Of a DNA stretch of 64,000 nt, positions 7,099-17,115 are shown one piece after another. The notes below the pieces were generated by a model that did not search any database, had not been told where the DNA came from, and saw only the letters and a program-made list of their open reading frames with translations. This DNA is from Pseudomonas laurylsulfatiphila (GTDB lineage Bacteria > Pseudomonadota > Gammaproteobacteria > Pseudomonadales > Pseudomonadaceae), in contig NZ_NIRS01000007.1 in NCBI RefSeq assembly GCF_002934665.1, positions 124,001-188,000 of the forward strand. Direction: 5' to 3'. Both the position numbers and the translations under genes were made by a program. How positions within the stretch are numbered: the stretch's first letter is position 1; each line of letters starts with the position of its first letter.

Positions 7099-9960
7099 AT
7101 GCTCGAGCTCACTGTAGAGCAGATTTCCATGGGCCAGTCGGCCGTGGATAAGTCCGCAGCGTTGCAATTGCTGGCCCGGCATCTGGTCGCCGACGGCCTG
7201 GTTGCCGAGGGCTATCTGGCCGGATTGCAGGCGCGGGAGGACCAGGGCTCGACCTTTCTCGGTCAAGGTATTGCCATCCCCCACGGTACCCCTGAAACCC
7301 GCGACCTGGTGTTCACCACCGGTGTGCGCCTGATGCAGTTCCCTGAGGGTGTGGACTGGGGCGACGGCCATATCGTTTACCTGGCGATCGGTATCGCCGC
7401 CAAATCCGATGAGCATCTGCGCCTGTTGCAATTGCTCACCCGCGCGCTCGGTGAGACGGATCTGGGCCAGGCCCTGCGTCGCGCCGGTTCCGCTGAAGCG
7501 CTGCTGAAATTGCTGCAAGGCGCGCCGCAGGAGCTGGCGCTGGATGCGCAGATGATCGGCCTCGGTGTGGCGGCCGAAGATTTCGAAGAACTGGTGTGGC
7601 GCGGCGCACGTTTGCTGCGGCAGGCCGACTGCGTGAGCAATGGTTTCTCCGCCGTACTGCAACAGGTTGAAGCGCTGCCGTTGGGCGATGGCCTGTGGTG
7701 GCTGCACAGCGAGCAAACGGTGAAGCGCCCCGGCCTGGCCTTCGTCACCCCGGACAAACCGCTGCGCTATCTCGGGCAGCCACTTAATGGACTGTTCTGC
7801 CTGGCGAGCCTCGGTGAGGCCCATCAAGCCCTGCTCGAGCGTCTGTGCGCGTTGTTGATCGAAGGACGTGGCCATGAATTGGGGCGCGCCACCAGCAGCC
7901 GCAAAGTCCTCGAAGTGCTCGGTGGTGAAGTGCCCGCCGACTGGCCCAGTGCGCGCATTGCCTTGGCCAATGCCCACGGTTTGCATGCGCGGCCGGCGAA
8001 GATCCTCGCACAACTGGCGAAAAGTTTTGAGGGTGAAATCCGCGTGCGAATCGTCGATGGCCACGACAGCGCGGTGTCGGTGAAGAGCCTGAGCAAGCTG
8101 CTCAGCCTCGGCGCCCGTCGCGGGCAGGTCCTGGAATTCATCGCCGAACCGGGCATCGCGGCGGATGCGTTGCCGGCCCTGTTGGCCGCCATCGAAGAAG
8201 GCCTCGGTGAAGAGGTCGAGCCGCTGCCGCCAGTCAGCCAGGCACGGGAAGTCGTTGCCGATATGGCCGAAGTGATCCTCGCCCCGATATCCGGCAGCGT
8301 GGTTCAGGCCATTGCCGCCGCACCGGGCATCGCCATCGGCCCGGCGCATATTCAAGTTCTGCAAACCATCGATTACCCACTACGCGGTGAGTCCGCCGCC
8401 ATCGAGCGTGAACGTCTCCAGCACGCGCTGGCGCAGGTGCGCCGGGACATCCAGGGATTGATCGAGCGCAGCAAAAGCAAAGCCATTCGCGAAATCTTCA
8501 TCACCCACCAGGAGATGCTCGACGACCCGGAGCTGACCGATGAAGTCGATACGCGCCTCAAGCAGGGCGAAAGCGCGGAGGCCGCGTGGATGGTCGTGAT
8601 TGAAGCGGCGGCCCGACAGCAGGAAGCGTTGCAGGATGCCTTGCTCGCCGAACGCGCTGCCGACTTGCGCGACATTGGGCGTCGGGTATTGCTGCAACTC
8701 AGTGGTATCGAAACCCCGAGCGAACCGGATCAGCCGTACATTCTGGTGATGGACGAGGTCGGCCCGTCCGACGTTGCGCGTCTCGACCCGGCTCGCGTGG
8801 CCGGAATTCTCACCGCACGGGGCGGCGCTACGGCGCACAGTGCGATTGTCGCCCGGGCCCTGGGCATTCCGGCATTGGTCGGCGCCGGCCCCGGCGTGTT
8901 GCTGCTGGCGTCGGGTACGCCATTGCTGCTCGATGGCCAGCGTGGGCGTCTGCATGTGGACGCCGACGTGATGACCTTGCAGCGCGCGACGGCCGAACGC
9001 GATACCCGCGAGCAGCGTTTGAAGGCAGCCGCCGAGCAACGCTACCAGCCGGCACTGACCACCGACGGCCATGCTGTCGAAGTGTTTGCCAATGTCGGCG
9101 AAAGCGCCGGCGTCACCAGTGCGGTGGAGCAGGGCGCCGAAGGTATCGGCCTGTTGCGCACCGAACTGATTTTCATGGCCCACCCGCAAGCGCCCGACGA
9201 GGCGACCCAGGAAGTCGAGTACCGTCGCGTCCTCGACGGTCTGGCCGGGCGGCCGCTGGTGGTGCGGACCCTCGATGTCGGTGGCGACAAACCGCTGCCG
9301 TACTGGCCGATTGCGAAGGAAGAAAACCCCTTTCTCGGCGTGCGCGGCATTCGCCTGACCTTGCAGCGCCCGCAGATCATGGAAGCACAACTGCGCGCCT
9401 TGCTGCGGGCTGCCGACAACCGGCCGCTGCGGATCATGTTCCCGATGGTGGGCAGCGTTGATGAATGGCGCCAGGCCCGTGACATGACCGAACGCCTGCG
9501 TCAGGAGATCCCGGTTGCCGACCTGCAACTGGGGATCATGATCGAAGTGCCGTCGGCGGCATTGCTGGCGCCGGTGCTGGCCAAAGAGGTCGACTTTTTC
9601 AGCGTCGGTACCAACGACCTGACGCAATACACCTTGGCCATCGACCGTGGCCACCCGACGCTTTCGGCCCAGGCCGATGGCTTGCATCCGGCGGTGCTGC
9701 AACTGGTCGACATCACCGTGCGCGCGGCCCATGCCTACGGCAAATGGGTCGGTGTGTGCGGTGAGCTGGCGGCCGATCCGCTGGCAGTGCCGGTGCTGGT
9801 CGGCCTCGGGGTGGATGAACTCAGCGTCGGGGCTCGCAGTATCGCCGAGGTCAAGGCGCGGATTCGCGAACTAAGCTTCACTCAGACTCAAACCCTTGCC
9901 CGACAGGCCCTGGCCGTGGGCAGCGCCAATGAAGTGCGCGCACTCGTGGAGGCTCTGTAA
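7099..9960 (+). CDS. fruB: Fructose PTS multiphosphoryl transfer protein (EIIA-HPr-EI fusion)
   Basis: Cytoplasmic 953-residue fusion that takes phosphate from PEP and passes it to FruA for fructose uptake. Domain order: EIIA (about 1-145, active His62 in AIPHGT), a linker region, HPr (about 285-370, active His296 in LHARPA), and enzyme I (about 400-953, active His580 in GGATAHSAIVARALGIPALV, and the PEP-binding SVGTNDLTQY near 835). This is the single PEP-phosphoryl chain of the Pseudomonas fructose PTS. ATG 7099 has AAGGAGAAAGC in front. The stop overlaps the fruK start by one base. Repressed by FruR through the upstream operator (inference from the site). Confidence 0.97.
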   Translation: MLELTVEQISMGQSAVDKSAALQLLARHLVADGLVAEGYLAGLQAREDQGSTFLGQGIAIPHGTPETRDLVFTTGVRLMQFPEGVDWGDGHIVYLAIGIAAKSDEHLRLLQLLTRALGETDLGQALRRAGSAEALLKLLQGAPQELALDAQMIGLGVAAEDFEELVWRGARLLRQADCVSNGFSAVLQQVEALPLGDGLWWLHSEQTVKRPGLAFVTPDKPLRYLGQPLNGLFCLASLGEAHQALLERLCALLIEGRGHELGRATSSRKVLEVLGGEVPADWPSARIALANAHGLHARPAKILAQLAKSFEGEIRVRIVDGHDSAVSVKSLSKLLSLGARRGQVLEFIAEPGIAADALPALLAAIEEGLGEEVEPLPPVSQAREVVADMAEVILAPISGSVVQAIAAAPGIAIGPAHIQVLQTIDYPLRGESAAIERERLQHALAQVRRDIQGLIERSKSKAIREIFITHQEMLDDPELTDEVDTRLKQGESAEAAWMVVIEAAARQQEALQDALLAERAADLRDIGRRVLLQLSGIETPSEPDQPYILVMDEVGPSDVARLDPARVAGILTARGGATAHSAIVARALGIPALVGAGPGVLLLASGTPLLLDGQRGRLHVDADVMTLQRATAERDTREQRLKAAAEQRYQPALTTDGHAVEVFANVGESAGVTSAVEQGAEGIGLLRTELIFMAHPQAPDEATQEVEYRRVLDGLAGRPLVVRTLDVGGDKPLPYWPIAKEENPFLGVRGIRLTLQRPQIMEAQLRALLRAADNRPLRIMFPMVGSVDEWRQARDMTERLRQEIPVADLQLGIMIEVPSAALLAPVLAKEVDFFSVGTNDLTQYTLAIDRGHPTLSAQADGLHPAVLQLVDITVRAAHAYGKWVGVCGELAADPLAVPVLVGLGVDELSVGARSIAEVKARIRELSFTQTQTLARQALAVGSANEVRALVEAL

Positions 9961-10901
9961 TGGCCCGTATTCTCACCCTGACCCTCAACCCGGCGCTGGA
10001 CCTGACCGTCCAGTTGCCGCGCCTTGAAGCCGGTCAGGTCAATCGCAGCGATGTCATGCATACCCACGCCGCCGGCAAAGGCGTAAACGTGGCGCAAGTG
10101 CTGGCGGACCTTGGGCATCAGTTGACCGTCAGTGGCTTTCTTGGCGAAGACAACCTGCAAGCGTTTGAAACGCTGTTCGCCAAACGCGGTTTTGTCGACG
10201 CCTTCATCCGTGTTCCAGGCGAGACCCGCAGCAACATCAAACTGGCGGAAAGCGACGGACGCATCACCGACATCAACGGACCGGGGCCGCAGGTCAGCGA
10301 AGCGGCACAGCAGGCCTTGATGAATCGACTGGAGCAGATTGCCCCGGGTCACGATGCGGTGGTGGTTGCCGGAAGCTTGCCCTTGGGCGTCAACGCGCAG
10401 TGGTTGCAGGCGCTGATTGTGCGCTTGAAGACGCTGGGTCTGAACGTTGCCCTCGACACCAGCGGCGATGCGTTGCGTGCAGCGCTCAAAGCGGGCCCCT
10501 GGCTGATCAAACCCAACACTGAAGAGCTGGCCGAGGTGCTGGGCTGCGAGGTTGTGTCGATCAGTGCGCAGGCCTTGGCGGCGGAGCGTTTGCACGCCCA
10601 AGGCATCGAGCATGTGGTGATTTCCCACGGCGCCGAAGGCGTGAACTGGTTCAGCGTCGGCTCGGCGCTGCATGCCACGCCCCCCAGGGTCAGCGTTGCC
10701 AGTACGGTGGGAGCGGGTGATTCATTGCTGGCGGGGATGCTTCACGGTTTGCTCAGTGCCGATACGCCGGAGCAAACCTTGCGCACTGCCACGGCGATTG
10801 CCGCGATGGCAGTGACCCAGATCGGATTCGGCATTGGCGATGCAGCGCAACTGGCGCAGCTCGAACAGGGTGTGCGCGTGCGTCCCCTGACAGAACAATA
10901 A
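9960..10901 (+). CDS. fruK: 1-phosphofructokinase
   Basis: Ribokinase/PfkB-family kinase of 313 residues that converts fructose-1-phosphate to fructose-1,6-bisphosphate, the step after PTS uptake. The N-terminus has the family pattern LNPALDLTVQLPRL and AAGKGVNVAQVLADLG (sugar binding), and the C-terminal ATP/active-site loop is TVGAGDSLLAGML near residue 251, with the catalytic Asp. Start ATG shares its A with the fruB stop. Its product pool controls the Cra effector fructose-1-phosphate, so it also shapes regulation of the operon. Confidence 0.96.
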   Translation: MARILTLTLNPALDLTVQLPRLEAGQVNRSDVMHTHAAGKGVNVAQVLADLGHQLTVSGFLGEDNLQAFETLFAKRGFVDAFIRVPGETRSNIKLAESDGRITDINGPGPQVSEAAQQALMNRLEQIAPGHDAVVVAGSLPLGVNAQWLQALIVRLKTLGLNVALDTSGDALRAALKAGPWLIKPNTEELAEVLGCEVVSISAQALAAERLHAQGIEHVVISHGAEGVNWFSVGSALHATPPRVSVASTVGAGDSLLAGMLHGLLSADTPEQTLRTATAIAAMAVTQIGFGIGDAAQLAQLEQGVRVRPLTEQ

Positions 10902-10912
10902 GAGGGTTTGTC

Positions 10913-12652
10913 ATGAAGTTAGCCATCGTTACGGCCTGCCCGAACGGCATGGTCACCAGTGTGCTGTGTGCCCGGCTGCTCGATGCCGCGGCCCAGCGTC
11001 AGGGCTGGAGCACCAGTGTCGAAATCAGCGATGCCGCACATCCCGAAAAGCAATTGTCGGCGGCCACCCTCGACGCGGCAGAGTGGGTGCTGCTGGTGAC
11101 CAGCGCGCCAGTGGACATGGCGCGGTTTGTCGGCAAGCGCGTGTTCCAGAGCACCCCGGCCCAGGCCCTGCAAGACGTGGAAGCCCTACTGCGACGTGGT
11201 GCCCGGGAAGCACAGGTTTACGCCGCTGATGAAGCCGTTGTCGAACCCGTGGCGGTTGTCCAGAACGCGCCGCGACTGGTGGCCGTCACCGCGTGCCCGA
11301 CGGGTGTCGCTCACACATTCATGGCCGCCGAAGCCTTGCAGCAAGCGGCCAAACGCCTGGGCTATGACCTGCAGGTGGAAACCCAGGGCTCGGTCGGCGC
11401 GCGTAATCCATTGAGCGCGCAAGCGATAGCCGAGGCCGATGTGGTGCTGCTGGCGGCCGATATCGAAGTCGCCACCGAGCGTTTCGCCGGCAAGAAAATC
11501 TATCGCTGTGGCACCGGCATTGCCCTCAAGCAAGCCGAAGCGACCTTGAAAAAAGCCTTGGCCGAAGGTCAACAGGAAAGTGCAGCGAACGCTGCCCAAA
11601 CAACGGCCAAACAGGAGAAGACGGGCGTCTATAAACACCTGTTGACCGGCGTGTCGTTCATGTTGCCGATGGTGGTCGCCGGTGGCTTGATGATCGCCTT
11701 GTCGTTCGTGTTCGGTATCACCGCTTTCAAGGAAGAGGGCACGCTGGCAGCGGCGTTGATGCAGATCGGTGGCGACACTGCGTTCAAGCTGATGGTGCCG
11801 CTGCTGGCAGGCTATATCGCCTATTCCATTGCCGACCGTCCTGGCCTCGCGCCGGGGATGATCGGTGGCATGTTGGCGAGCACCCTGGGCGCCGGCTTCA
11901 TCGGCGGGATCATCGCCGGTTTCCTCGCCGGTTATGCGGCCAGGGCGATCAATAAATATGCACGCTTACCGCAGAGCCTTGAGGCGCTGAAGCCGATCCT
12001 GATCATCCCGCTGCTGGCGAGCCTGTTCACCGGTCTGGTGATGATCTACGTGGTCGGCAAACCGGTCGCCGGGATGCTTGCCGGGCTCACGCACTTCCTC
12101 GACAGCATGGGCACCACCAACGCGATCCTGCTCGGTGTACTGCTGGGCGGCATGATGTGCGTCGACCTCGGCGGGCCGATCAATAAAGCAGCCTATGCTT
12201 TCTCGGTCGGCTTGCTGGCCTCGCAGAGTTACGCGCCGATGGCGGCGACCATGGCCGCCGGTATGGTGCCGCCGATTGGTCTTGGCATCGCCACGTTCAT
12301 TGCCCGGCGCAAGTTTGCGCAGACTGAACGCGAAGCCGGTAAAGCGGCGCTGGTGCTGGGGTTGTGCTTCATTTCCGAAGGGGCGATTCCGTTTGCCGCG
12401 AAAGATCCGTTGCGGGTGATTCCGGCAAGTATCGCCGGCGGTGCGCTGACCGGTGCGCTGTCGATGTATTTCGGCTGTAAACTGATGGCACCCCACGGAG
12501 GTTTGTTCGTGCTGGCGATCCCGAATGCGATCAACCATGCGCTGTTGTATCTGCTGGCGATCGTCGCGGGGAGTCTGTTGACGGCGGTGGTGTATGCGCT
12601 GGTCAAGCGGTCGGAGACTGTGGAGTTGGCACTGGAGCCGGCCAAGGCATAG
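10913..12652 (+). CDS. fruA: Fructose PTS permease EIIBC
   Basis: Inner-membrane transporter (579 residues) that phosphorylates fructose at C1 as it enters. Two IIB-type domains come first: a degenerate one (residues 1-100, with ACPNG at Cys9) and the active one (about 118-220, phosphorylated Cys128 in ACPTGVAHTFMA). The IIC membrane domain runs from about 238 to 570 with many helices and the conserved GGPINKAAYAFS stretch. It is 11 bp after fruK with an AGAGGGT ribosome site. The duplicated IIB arrangement is normal for FruA. Confidence 0.96.
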   Translation: MKLAIVTACPNGMVTSVLCARLLDAAAQRQGWSTSVEISDAAHPEKQLSAATLDAAEWVLLVTSAPVDMARFVGKRVFQSTPAQALQDVEALLRRGAREAQVYAADEAVVEPVAVVQNAPRLVAVTACPTGVAHTFMAAEALQQAAKRLGYDLQVETQGSVGARNPLSAQAIAEADVVLLAADIEVATERFAGKKIYRCGTGIALKQAEATLKKALAEGQQESAANAAQTTAKQEKTGVYKHLLTGVSFMLPMVVAGGLMIALSFVFGITAFKEEGTLAAALMQIGGDTAFKLMVPLLAGYIAYSIADRPGLAPGMIGGMLASTLGAGFIGGIIAGFLAGYAARAINKYARLPQSLEALKPILIIPLLASLFTGLVMIYVVGKPVAGMLAGLTHFLDSMGTTNAILLGVLLGGMMCVDLGGPINKAAYAFSVGLLASQSYAPMAATMAAGMVPPIGLGIATFIARRKFAQTEREAGKAALVLGLCFISEGAIPFAAKDPLRVIPASIAGGALTGALSMYFGCKLMAPHGGLFVLAIPNAINHALLYLLAIVAGSLLTAVVYALVKRSETVELALEPAKA

Positions 12653-12734
12653 ATCAAAGGATCGCAGCCTTCGGCAGCTCCTACATGGGCAGATTGTGAA
12701 CACCTGTAGGAGCTGCCGCAGGCTGCGATCTTTT
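12653..12734. repeat. REP-like inverted repeat (GCTGCCG family)
   Basis: GATCGCAGCCTTCGGCAGCT... at 12659 and its inverted copy ending GGCTGCGATCTTTT at 12734 pair into a long hairpin immediately behind fruA. The same unit recurs at 30544, 51651 and 55410. Confidence 0.85.
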
Positions 12735-12755
12735 CTCTGTCACAGGGAGAACACC

Positions 12756-14297
12756 ATGAGCGATTTCAACCTCGGGCGCCGTCGTATCATGCAAGCGGTC
12801 GGCGCCGGGCTGTTGTTGCCGGGGCTGGCGCCGGCGGTGATCGCTTCGGTCAAGGATCGGCCGCAACTCACCGACGGCGTGCAGTCCGGCGACCTGCTGG
12901 GCGACCGGGCGATCATCTGGAGCCGCTGCGACCGCCCCGCACGGATGGTGGTGGAGTGGGACACCCGCAGCCTGTTTCCCAACCCTCGGCGATTCGTCTC
13001 GCCCCTAGCCGATGCGCGCACCGATTTCACCGCCCGGGTCGAGCTCACCGGGCTGCCTGCCGACCAGGCGATTTTCTATCGCGTGCAGTTTGAAGACGCC
13101 CAGAGCGGCGTCGCCAGCGAGCCCTGGTTCGGTCACTTGCGCAGCGTGCCGCAGACCCGGCGCGACATCCGTTTTGTCTGGAGCGGCGACTCCGCCGGCC
13201 AGGGCTTCGGCATCAACCCGGACTTTGGCGGCATGCGCATCTACGAGGCGATGCGCCGGCGGCTGCCGGACTTCTTTATCCACAGCGGCGACGTCATTTA
13301 CGCCGATATCCCGATCCGGGCGCAGCTCACCACAGAAGGCGGCCGGGTATGGCGCAACATCACCACCGAGGCCAAGAGCAAAAGCGCCGAGACCCTCGAT
13401 GAGTTCCGTGGTAATTACCGCTACAACCTGATGGACGAAAACATCCGTCGCTTCAACGCCGAGGTCCCGCAGATCTGGCAGTGGGACGACCACGAAGTGG
13501 TGGACAACTGGTCGCCCGGCAAGCAGCTGGGTGCGCGTTACCAGAGCAAAGATATCCACAGCCTGGTGGACCGCGCACGCCAGGCCTGGCTCGAATACGC
13601 GCCGATGCGCTGGCAGAGCGCCGATGGCGGCGGGCGCATCTATCGCAAGCTCGGTTACGGGCCCATGCTCGATGTGTTCGTGGTGGACATGCGCAGTTAT
13701 CGCGGGGCCAATGACGACAATCTGGGCGAGGCCAAGCCATTCCTCGGTCGTGAGCAACTGGACTGGCTCAAGCGCGAAATGCAGGCCTCGAATGCGCAAT
13801 GGAAAGTGATCGCCGCCGACATGCCTATCGGCCTCGGCGAAGGGGACGGCGAAGTCAGCCCTGGTGTCACGCGGTGGGACGCGGTGGCCAACGGTGACCC
13901 CGGCCCGGCCCAGGGGCGCGAACTGGAAATCGCCGAATTGCTCGGTTTTCTGCGGGCGCAGCAGGTGCGCAATTTCCTGTTCCTGACTGCGGATGTGCAT
14001 TACTGCGCGGCCCATCATTACCATCCGGATCGGGCGGCGTTTCAGGATTTCGAACCGTTCTGGGAGTTCGTCGCCGGGCCTTTGAATGCCGGCAGCTACG
14101 GACCGAATCCGCTGGATAAAACCTTTGGTCCTGAAGCGGTGTTCGAAAAGGCCCCACCGGCGCAGAACCTCTCGCCGTTTGCCGGGTTTCAGTTTTTTGG
14201 CGAGGTGAACATCGATGGGCAGAGCGGGGAGTTGAGCGTGGTGTTGCGCGATCTGGATGGGGTGTCGGTGTTCGAGCAGAAGTTGCAGCCGGTTTGA
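12756..14297 (+). CDS. phoD: Alkaline phosphatase D (PhoD family), Tat-exported
   Basis: Calcium/iron type phosphodiesterase-alkaline phosphatase of 513 residues, working outside the cytoplasm to release phosphate from esters. A twin-arginine leader is visible at the N-terminus (GRRRIMQ followed by a hydrophobic run ending GLAPAVIAS). The catalytic region shows FVWSGDSAGQGFG near 145, HSGDVIYAD near 177 and WDDHEVVDNW near 245, typical PhoD metal-site motifs, and FLTADVHYCA near 410. ATG 12756 follows CAGGGAGA; the open frame further upstream runs through a repeat. No Pho box was recognised, so phosphate control is not shown here. Confidence 0.9.
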   Translation: MSDFNLGRRRIMQAVGAGLLLPGLAPAVIASVKDRPQLTDGVQSGDLLGDRAIIWSRCDRPARMVVEWDTRSLFPNPRRFVSPLADARTDFTARVELTGLPADQAIFYRVQFEDAQSGVASEPWFGHLRSVPQTRRDIRFVWSGDSAGQGFGINPDFGGMRIYEAMRRRLPDFFIHSGDVIYADIPIRAQLTTEGGRVWRNITTEAKSKSAETLDEFRGNYRYNLMDENIRRFNAEVPQIWQWDDHEVVDNWSPGKQLGARYQSKDIHSLVDRARQAWLEYAPMRWQSADGGGRIYRKLGYGPMLDVFVVDMRSYRGANDDNLGEAKPFLGREQLDWLKREMQASNAQWKVIAADMPIGLGEGDGEVSPGVTRWDAVANGDPGPAQGRELEIAELLGFLRAQQVRNFLFLTADVHYCAAHHYHPDRAAFQDFEPFWEFVAGPLNAGSYGPNPLDKTFGPEAVFEKAPPAQNLSPFAGFQFFGEVNIDGQSGELSVVLRDLDGVSVFEQKLQPV

Positions 14298-14327
14298 TCG
14301 CTGGACACAAAGCCCCCTGTGGGGGGG

Positions 14328-16856
14328 TCAGTAAACGTCGCGGCGGTAGCGGCCCTGTTCGATCAGGCGCTCCACTTCGGCGGCGCCCAGCACCTCGTTG
14401 AGTACCTGGTCCACACCCGAAGCCATGCCTTGAAGGCTGCCGCAGATGTAGATGACCGCACCGTCTGCCAGCCACTTCTTGAGCTCGGCCGCCGATTCAC
14501 GCAGACGATCCTGTACGTAAATCTTTTCGACCTGGTCCCGGGAAAACGCCAGGTCGAGGCGTTCGATGTCCCCGGCAATCAACCATTCTTCCAACTCGTC
14601 ACGGCACAGGTAATCGTGCTCGCGATTGCGCTCGCCAAACAGCAGCCAGTGACGTTGCTGACCCTCGGCAATCCGTGCCTTGAGCAGGCTGCGCAACCCG
14701 GCCAGCCCCGTGCCATTGCCCAGCAGGATCATCGGCACCGGTTGGGCCGGTAGATGGAAACCGCTGTTGCGCCGCACGCGCAGGCTGATGGAACTGCCCA
14801 CAGAGGCGTGTTCGGTCAACCAGCCGGAACCGACGCCGAGGTTGCCGTCGGCATGCACTTCCTGGCGCACGATCAGTTCCAGCACGCCATCGGCCGGGAT
14901 CGATGCAATGGAGTACTCGCGCATGGCTAGCGGCACGAGGGCCTCTGCCAGTGCCTGCGCGTGCAGGCCGACTAGATGGGCGCGATTCTCTGGCAACTGG
15001 CGGCTGGCCAGGGCCTGTTCGAGGGTTTCCTCCAGGCCGTTGAGCTGCACCTTGGTCTCACCGTGAATCCCCAGGCCGTCGAGGAAGTGCTCGATGGCCC
15101 ACGGGCAATTGCGCGGCAACACTTCTACCAGATCACCGGCCAGCCAACTGCTGGTGGTTGGCGCGTTGAGGCCCAGCAAGTACACAGGGGTTCCGCTGCT
15201 TTCCGGGTTCAGCAGTTCACGGCGGGCGAGGGTCCAGTTGTCGTAGCTGGGCGCTTGCCAGGTGTCGACGGGCGCGTGGCCGGTCAGCAGGCCCAGTTGC
15301 TGTTGCCAGTGGCGCAAGGCGTAAGGATCGCCGCTGTCCACTTCCACCGGGGCGAACAAGGTCGTGCCGCCGTGTTCGCCGAGCCAGGTGTGCAGGCGTT
15401 TGGCGAATCCGCAGAAGTGTTGATATTGCCGGTCGCCGAGGCCGAGGACCGCATAGTTCAAGCGTTCCAGGCTCGGCGTGCGGCCCAGTACCTTGCGTTC
15501 GAAACCCCTGGCGCTGTCCGGCGCTTCGCCGTCACCGAACGTACTGACAACGAACAGTGCGTTATTCGAGTCCTGCAAATCCCGTTCGCTGACGTCCGCC
15601 AGCGGCTGCACCTTCACTGGCAGGCCCGCAGCCTGCAATTGCCCGGCGGTCTGCCAGGCCAGTTGCTCGGCGAACCCGCTCTGGCTGGCGAAGCCGATCA
15701 GCCAGGCCGGCGCGTCATCAGCTGGTGTTACGAGACCTTGGCGAGCGTCCTTGATCTGGCGTTTTTTGCGGCGACGATCCAGGTACAGCAACCAGCCGGT
15801 GACGAAGAAAAGCGGCATGCTAAGCGCAGTGAGGGTCAGGATGATGCGCCCGACGATGCCGAAGTAACTGCCGACGTGCAGCGCATAGATGCTGGTCAGC
15901 AGTTGCGCCTTGAGGCTCTTGTCGCTGTAGCGGTCAACCCGTTTGACCACGCCGGTGGCCGGGTCGAGGGTGATCTGGTTCAGGGCGCGGTCGTGGGGCG
16001 AGGTTTTCAGCAGGAAATAAACGGTCGCCGGCTGGCCGGCCACTGGCGGCATGCGCACGTTATAGGAACTGAGTTGCGGGCCGGCCGCGCTGTAGATGCT
16101 GCTCCATATCGCCGCGTAATCGGCCGTCGGTGCCGGACCTTGCGGCGCAGGGCCACGTCCGCCACGAACGCGTTCGTTCTGCGGTGAGTCGGAGAGCAAC
16201 CGGGTCAGGCCCTTGTTGTACCACTCGTAGGACCAGGACAACCCGGTCAGCGCTGCCAGGAGGTAAAACACCAGGCACCAGGTGCCGGCCACCGAGTGCA
16301 AGTCCCAGTTGAAGCTGCGACCCTTTTTCTTCCAGTCCAGGGTCAGCCAGGCGCGCCAGCTCCTCCACTGGCGCGGCCAGCGCAGGTACAGGCCGGACAG
16401 GCAGAAGAACACCAGGATCAACGTGCACGCGCCGGTGATCTGCCGACCCGTGTCGCCCATGGCGAGGAAGCGGTGCAGTTGCAGCATCAGGCCGAAGAAA
16501 TCCTGGCCGGCGGCGTCGCCGAGGAACTCTGCAGTGTACGGATCGAAGTAGCGCATCTTGCCACGGCGTTCACCCGGCGGCGGAGTGAACCACACTTTGG
16601 CGGCGTTGCCGCTGTCGGTTTCCACGGTGAGCATCGAGACTTTTTTGCCCGACGCGGCTTCGATGTGCTCCACCAGTTCGGCAGGCGGCAGCACACCGGC
16701 GACCTGTTTTTCGACCTGCAACACAGAAGGGTTGAGCACGTTCAGGATTTCATCCTGAAACGACACCATCGCCCCGGTGATGCCCATCAGGGCCAGGACC
16801 AGCCCGGCGCTGATGCCGAAAAACCAGTGCAACTGGAACAGGGTTTTCTTCAACAC
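14328..16856 (-). CDS. piuB: PepSY membrane-flavodoxin-FAD/NAD reductase fusion (PiuB-type)
   Basis: Predicted inner-membrane electron-transfer protein (842 residues) thought to supply electrons for periplasmic iron-siderophore reduction. Layout: PepSY-associated membrane part with helices near residues 13-35, 140-160, 195-215 and 340-362; a flavodoxin domain (about 382-520, starting LIGFASQSGFAEQLA); and a ferredoxin-NADP reductase-like part (about 555-842, with LLGNGTGLAGLRSLL near 707 and ICGSLQGMASGVD near 800). The adjacent TonB receptor and dioxygenase match P. aeruginosa PA4513-PA4516. So electrons likely run NAD(P)H to FAD to FMN to the membrane part; the acceptor is inferred. Confidence 0.88.
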   Translation of the reverse strand: MLKKTLFQLHWFFGISAGLVLALMGITGAMVSFQDEILNVLNPSVLQVEKQVAGVLPPAELVEHIEAASGKKVSMLTVETDSGNAAKVWFTPPPGERRGKMRYFDPYTAEFLGDAAGQDFFGLMLQLHRFLAMGDTGRQITGACTLILVFFCLSGLYLRWPRQWRSWRAWLTLDWKKKGRSFNWDLHSVAGTWCLVFYLLAALTGLSWSYEWYNKGLTRLLSDSPQNERVRGGRGPAPQGPAPTADYAAIWSSIYSAAGPQLSSYNVRMPPVAGQPATVYFLLKTSPHDRALNQITLDPATGVVKRVDRYSDKSLKAQLLTSIYALHVGSYFGIVGRIILTLTALSMPLFFVTGWLLYLDRRRKKRQIKDARQGLVTPADDAPAWLIGFASQSGFAEQLAWQTAGQLQAAGLPVKVQPLADVSERDLQDSNNALFVVSTFGDGEAPDSARGFERKVLGRTPSLERLNYAVLGLGDRQYQHFCGFAKRLHTWLGEHGGTTLFAPVEVDSGDPYALRHWQQQLGLLTGHAPVDTWQAPSYDNWTLARRELLNPESSGTPVYLLGLNAPTTSSWLAGDLVEVLPRNCPWAIEHFLDGLGIHGETKVQLNGLEETLEQALASRQLPENRAHLVGLHAQALAEALVPLAMREYSIASIPADGVLELIVRQEVHADGNLGVGSGWLTEHASVGSSISLRVRRNSGFHLPAQPVPMILLGNGTGLAGLRSLLKARIAEGQQRHWLLFGERNREHDYLCRDELEEWLIAGDIERLDLAFSRDQVEKIYVQDRLRESAAELKKWLADGAVIYICGSLQGMASGVDQVLNEVLGAAEVERLIEQGRYRRDVY

Positions 16857-16942
16857 GTCGCTCGCCTTGTTCGTTCAAATTGATTCAGCACGGCGCGCAT
16901 TATGCCGTGGGGTTGTCGAGAAGCATTCTTTTTTACGCACAA

Positions 16943-16972
16943 AGGCCCCGTTCACCTGGATGAACGGGGCTT
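16943..16972 (-). terminator. Hairpin terminator candidate downstream of piuA
   Basis: AGGCCCCGTTCA and TGAACGGGGCTT pair into a stem with a CCTGGA-type loop, followed on the minus strand by CTTTGTG. The T run is weak, so termination may be partial. Confidence 0.5.
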
Positions 16973-16988
16973 GCGCCAACACCGACCT

Positions 16989-17090
16989 CTGTAGGAGCGA
17001 GCTTGCTCGCGCTGAACTCAAGAACGACGTGGGGTTTCAGGCTAACCGCGTCATCGTTGACGACCATCGCGAGCGAGCTCGCTCCTACAG
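16989..17090. repeat. REPIN palindrome between piuB and piuA
   Basis: CTGTAGGAGCGAGCTTGCTC at 16989 and its inverted copy ending TCGCTCCTACAG at 17090 flank a spacer. It lies between two genes of the same strand and same pathway. Confidence 0.85.
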
Positions 17091-17115
17091 AAGAGGTTGC
17101 GTAGTCAAATTTCCA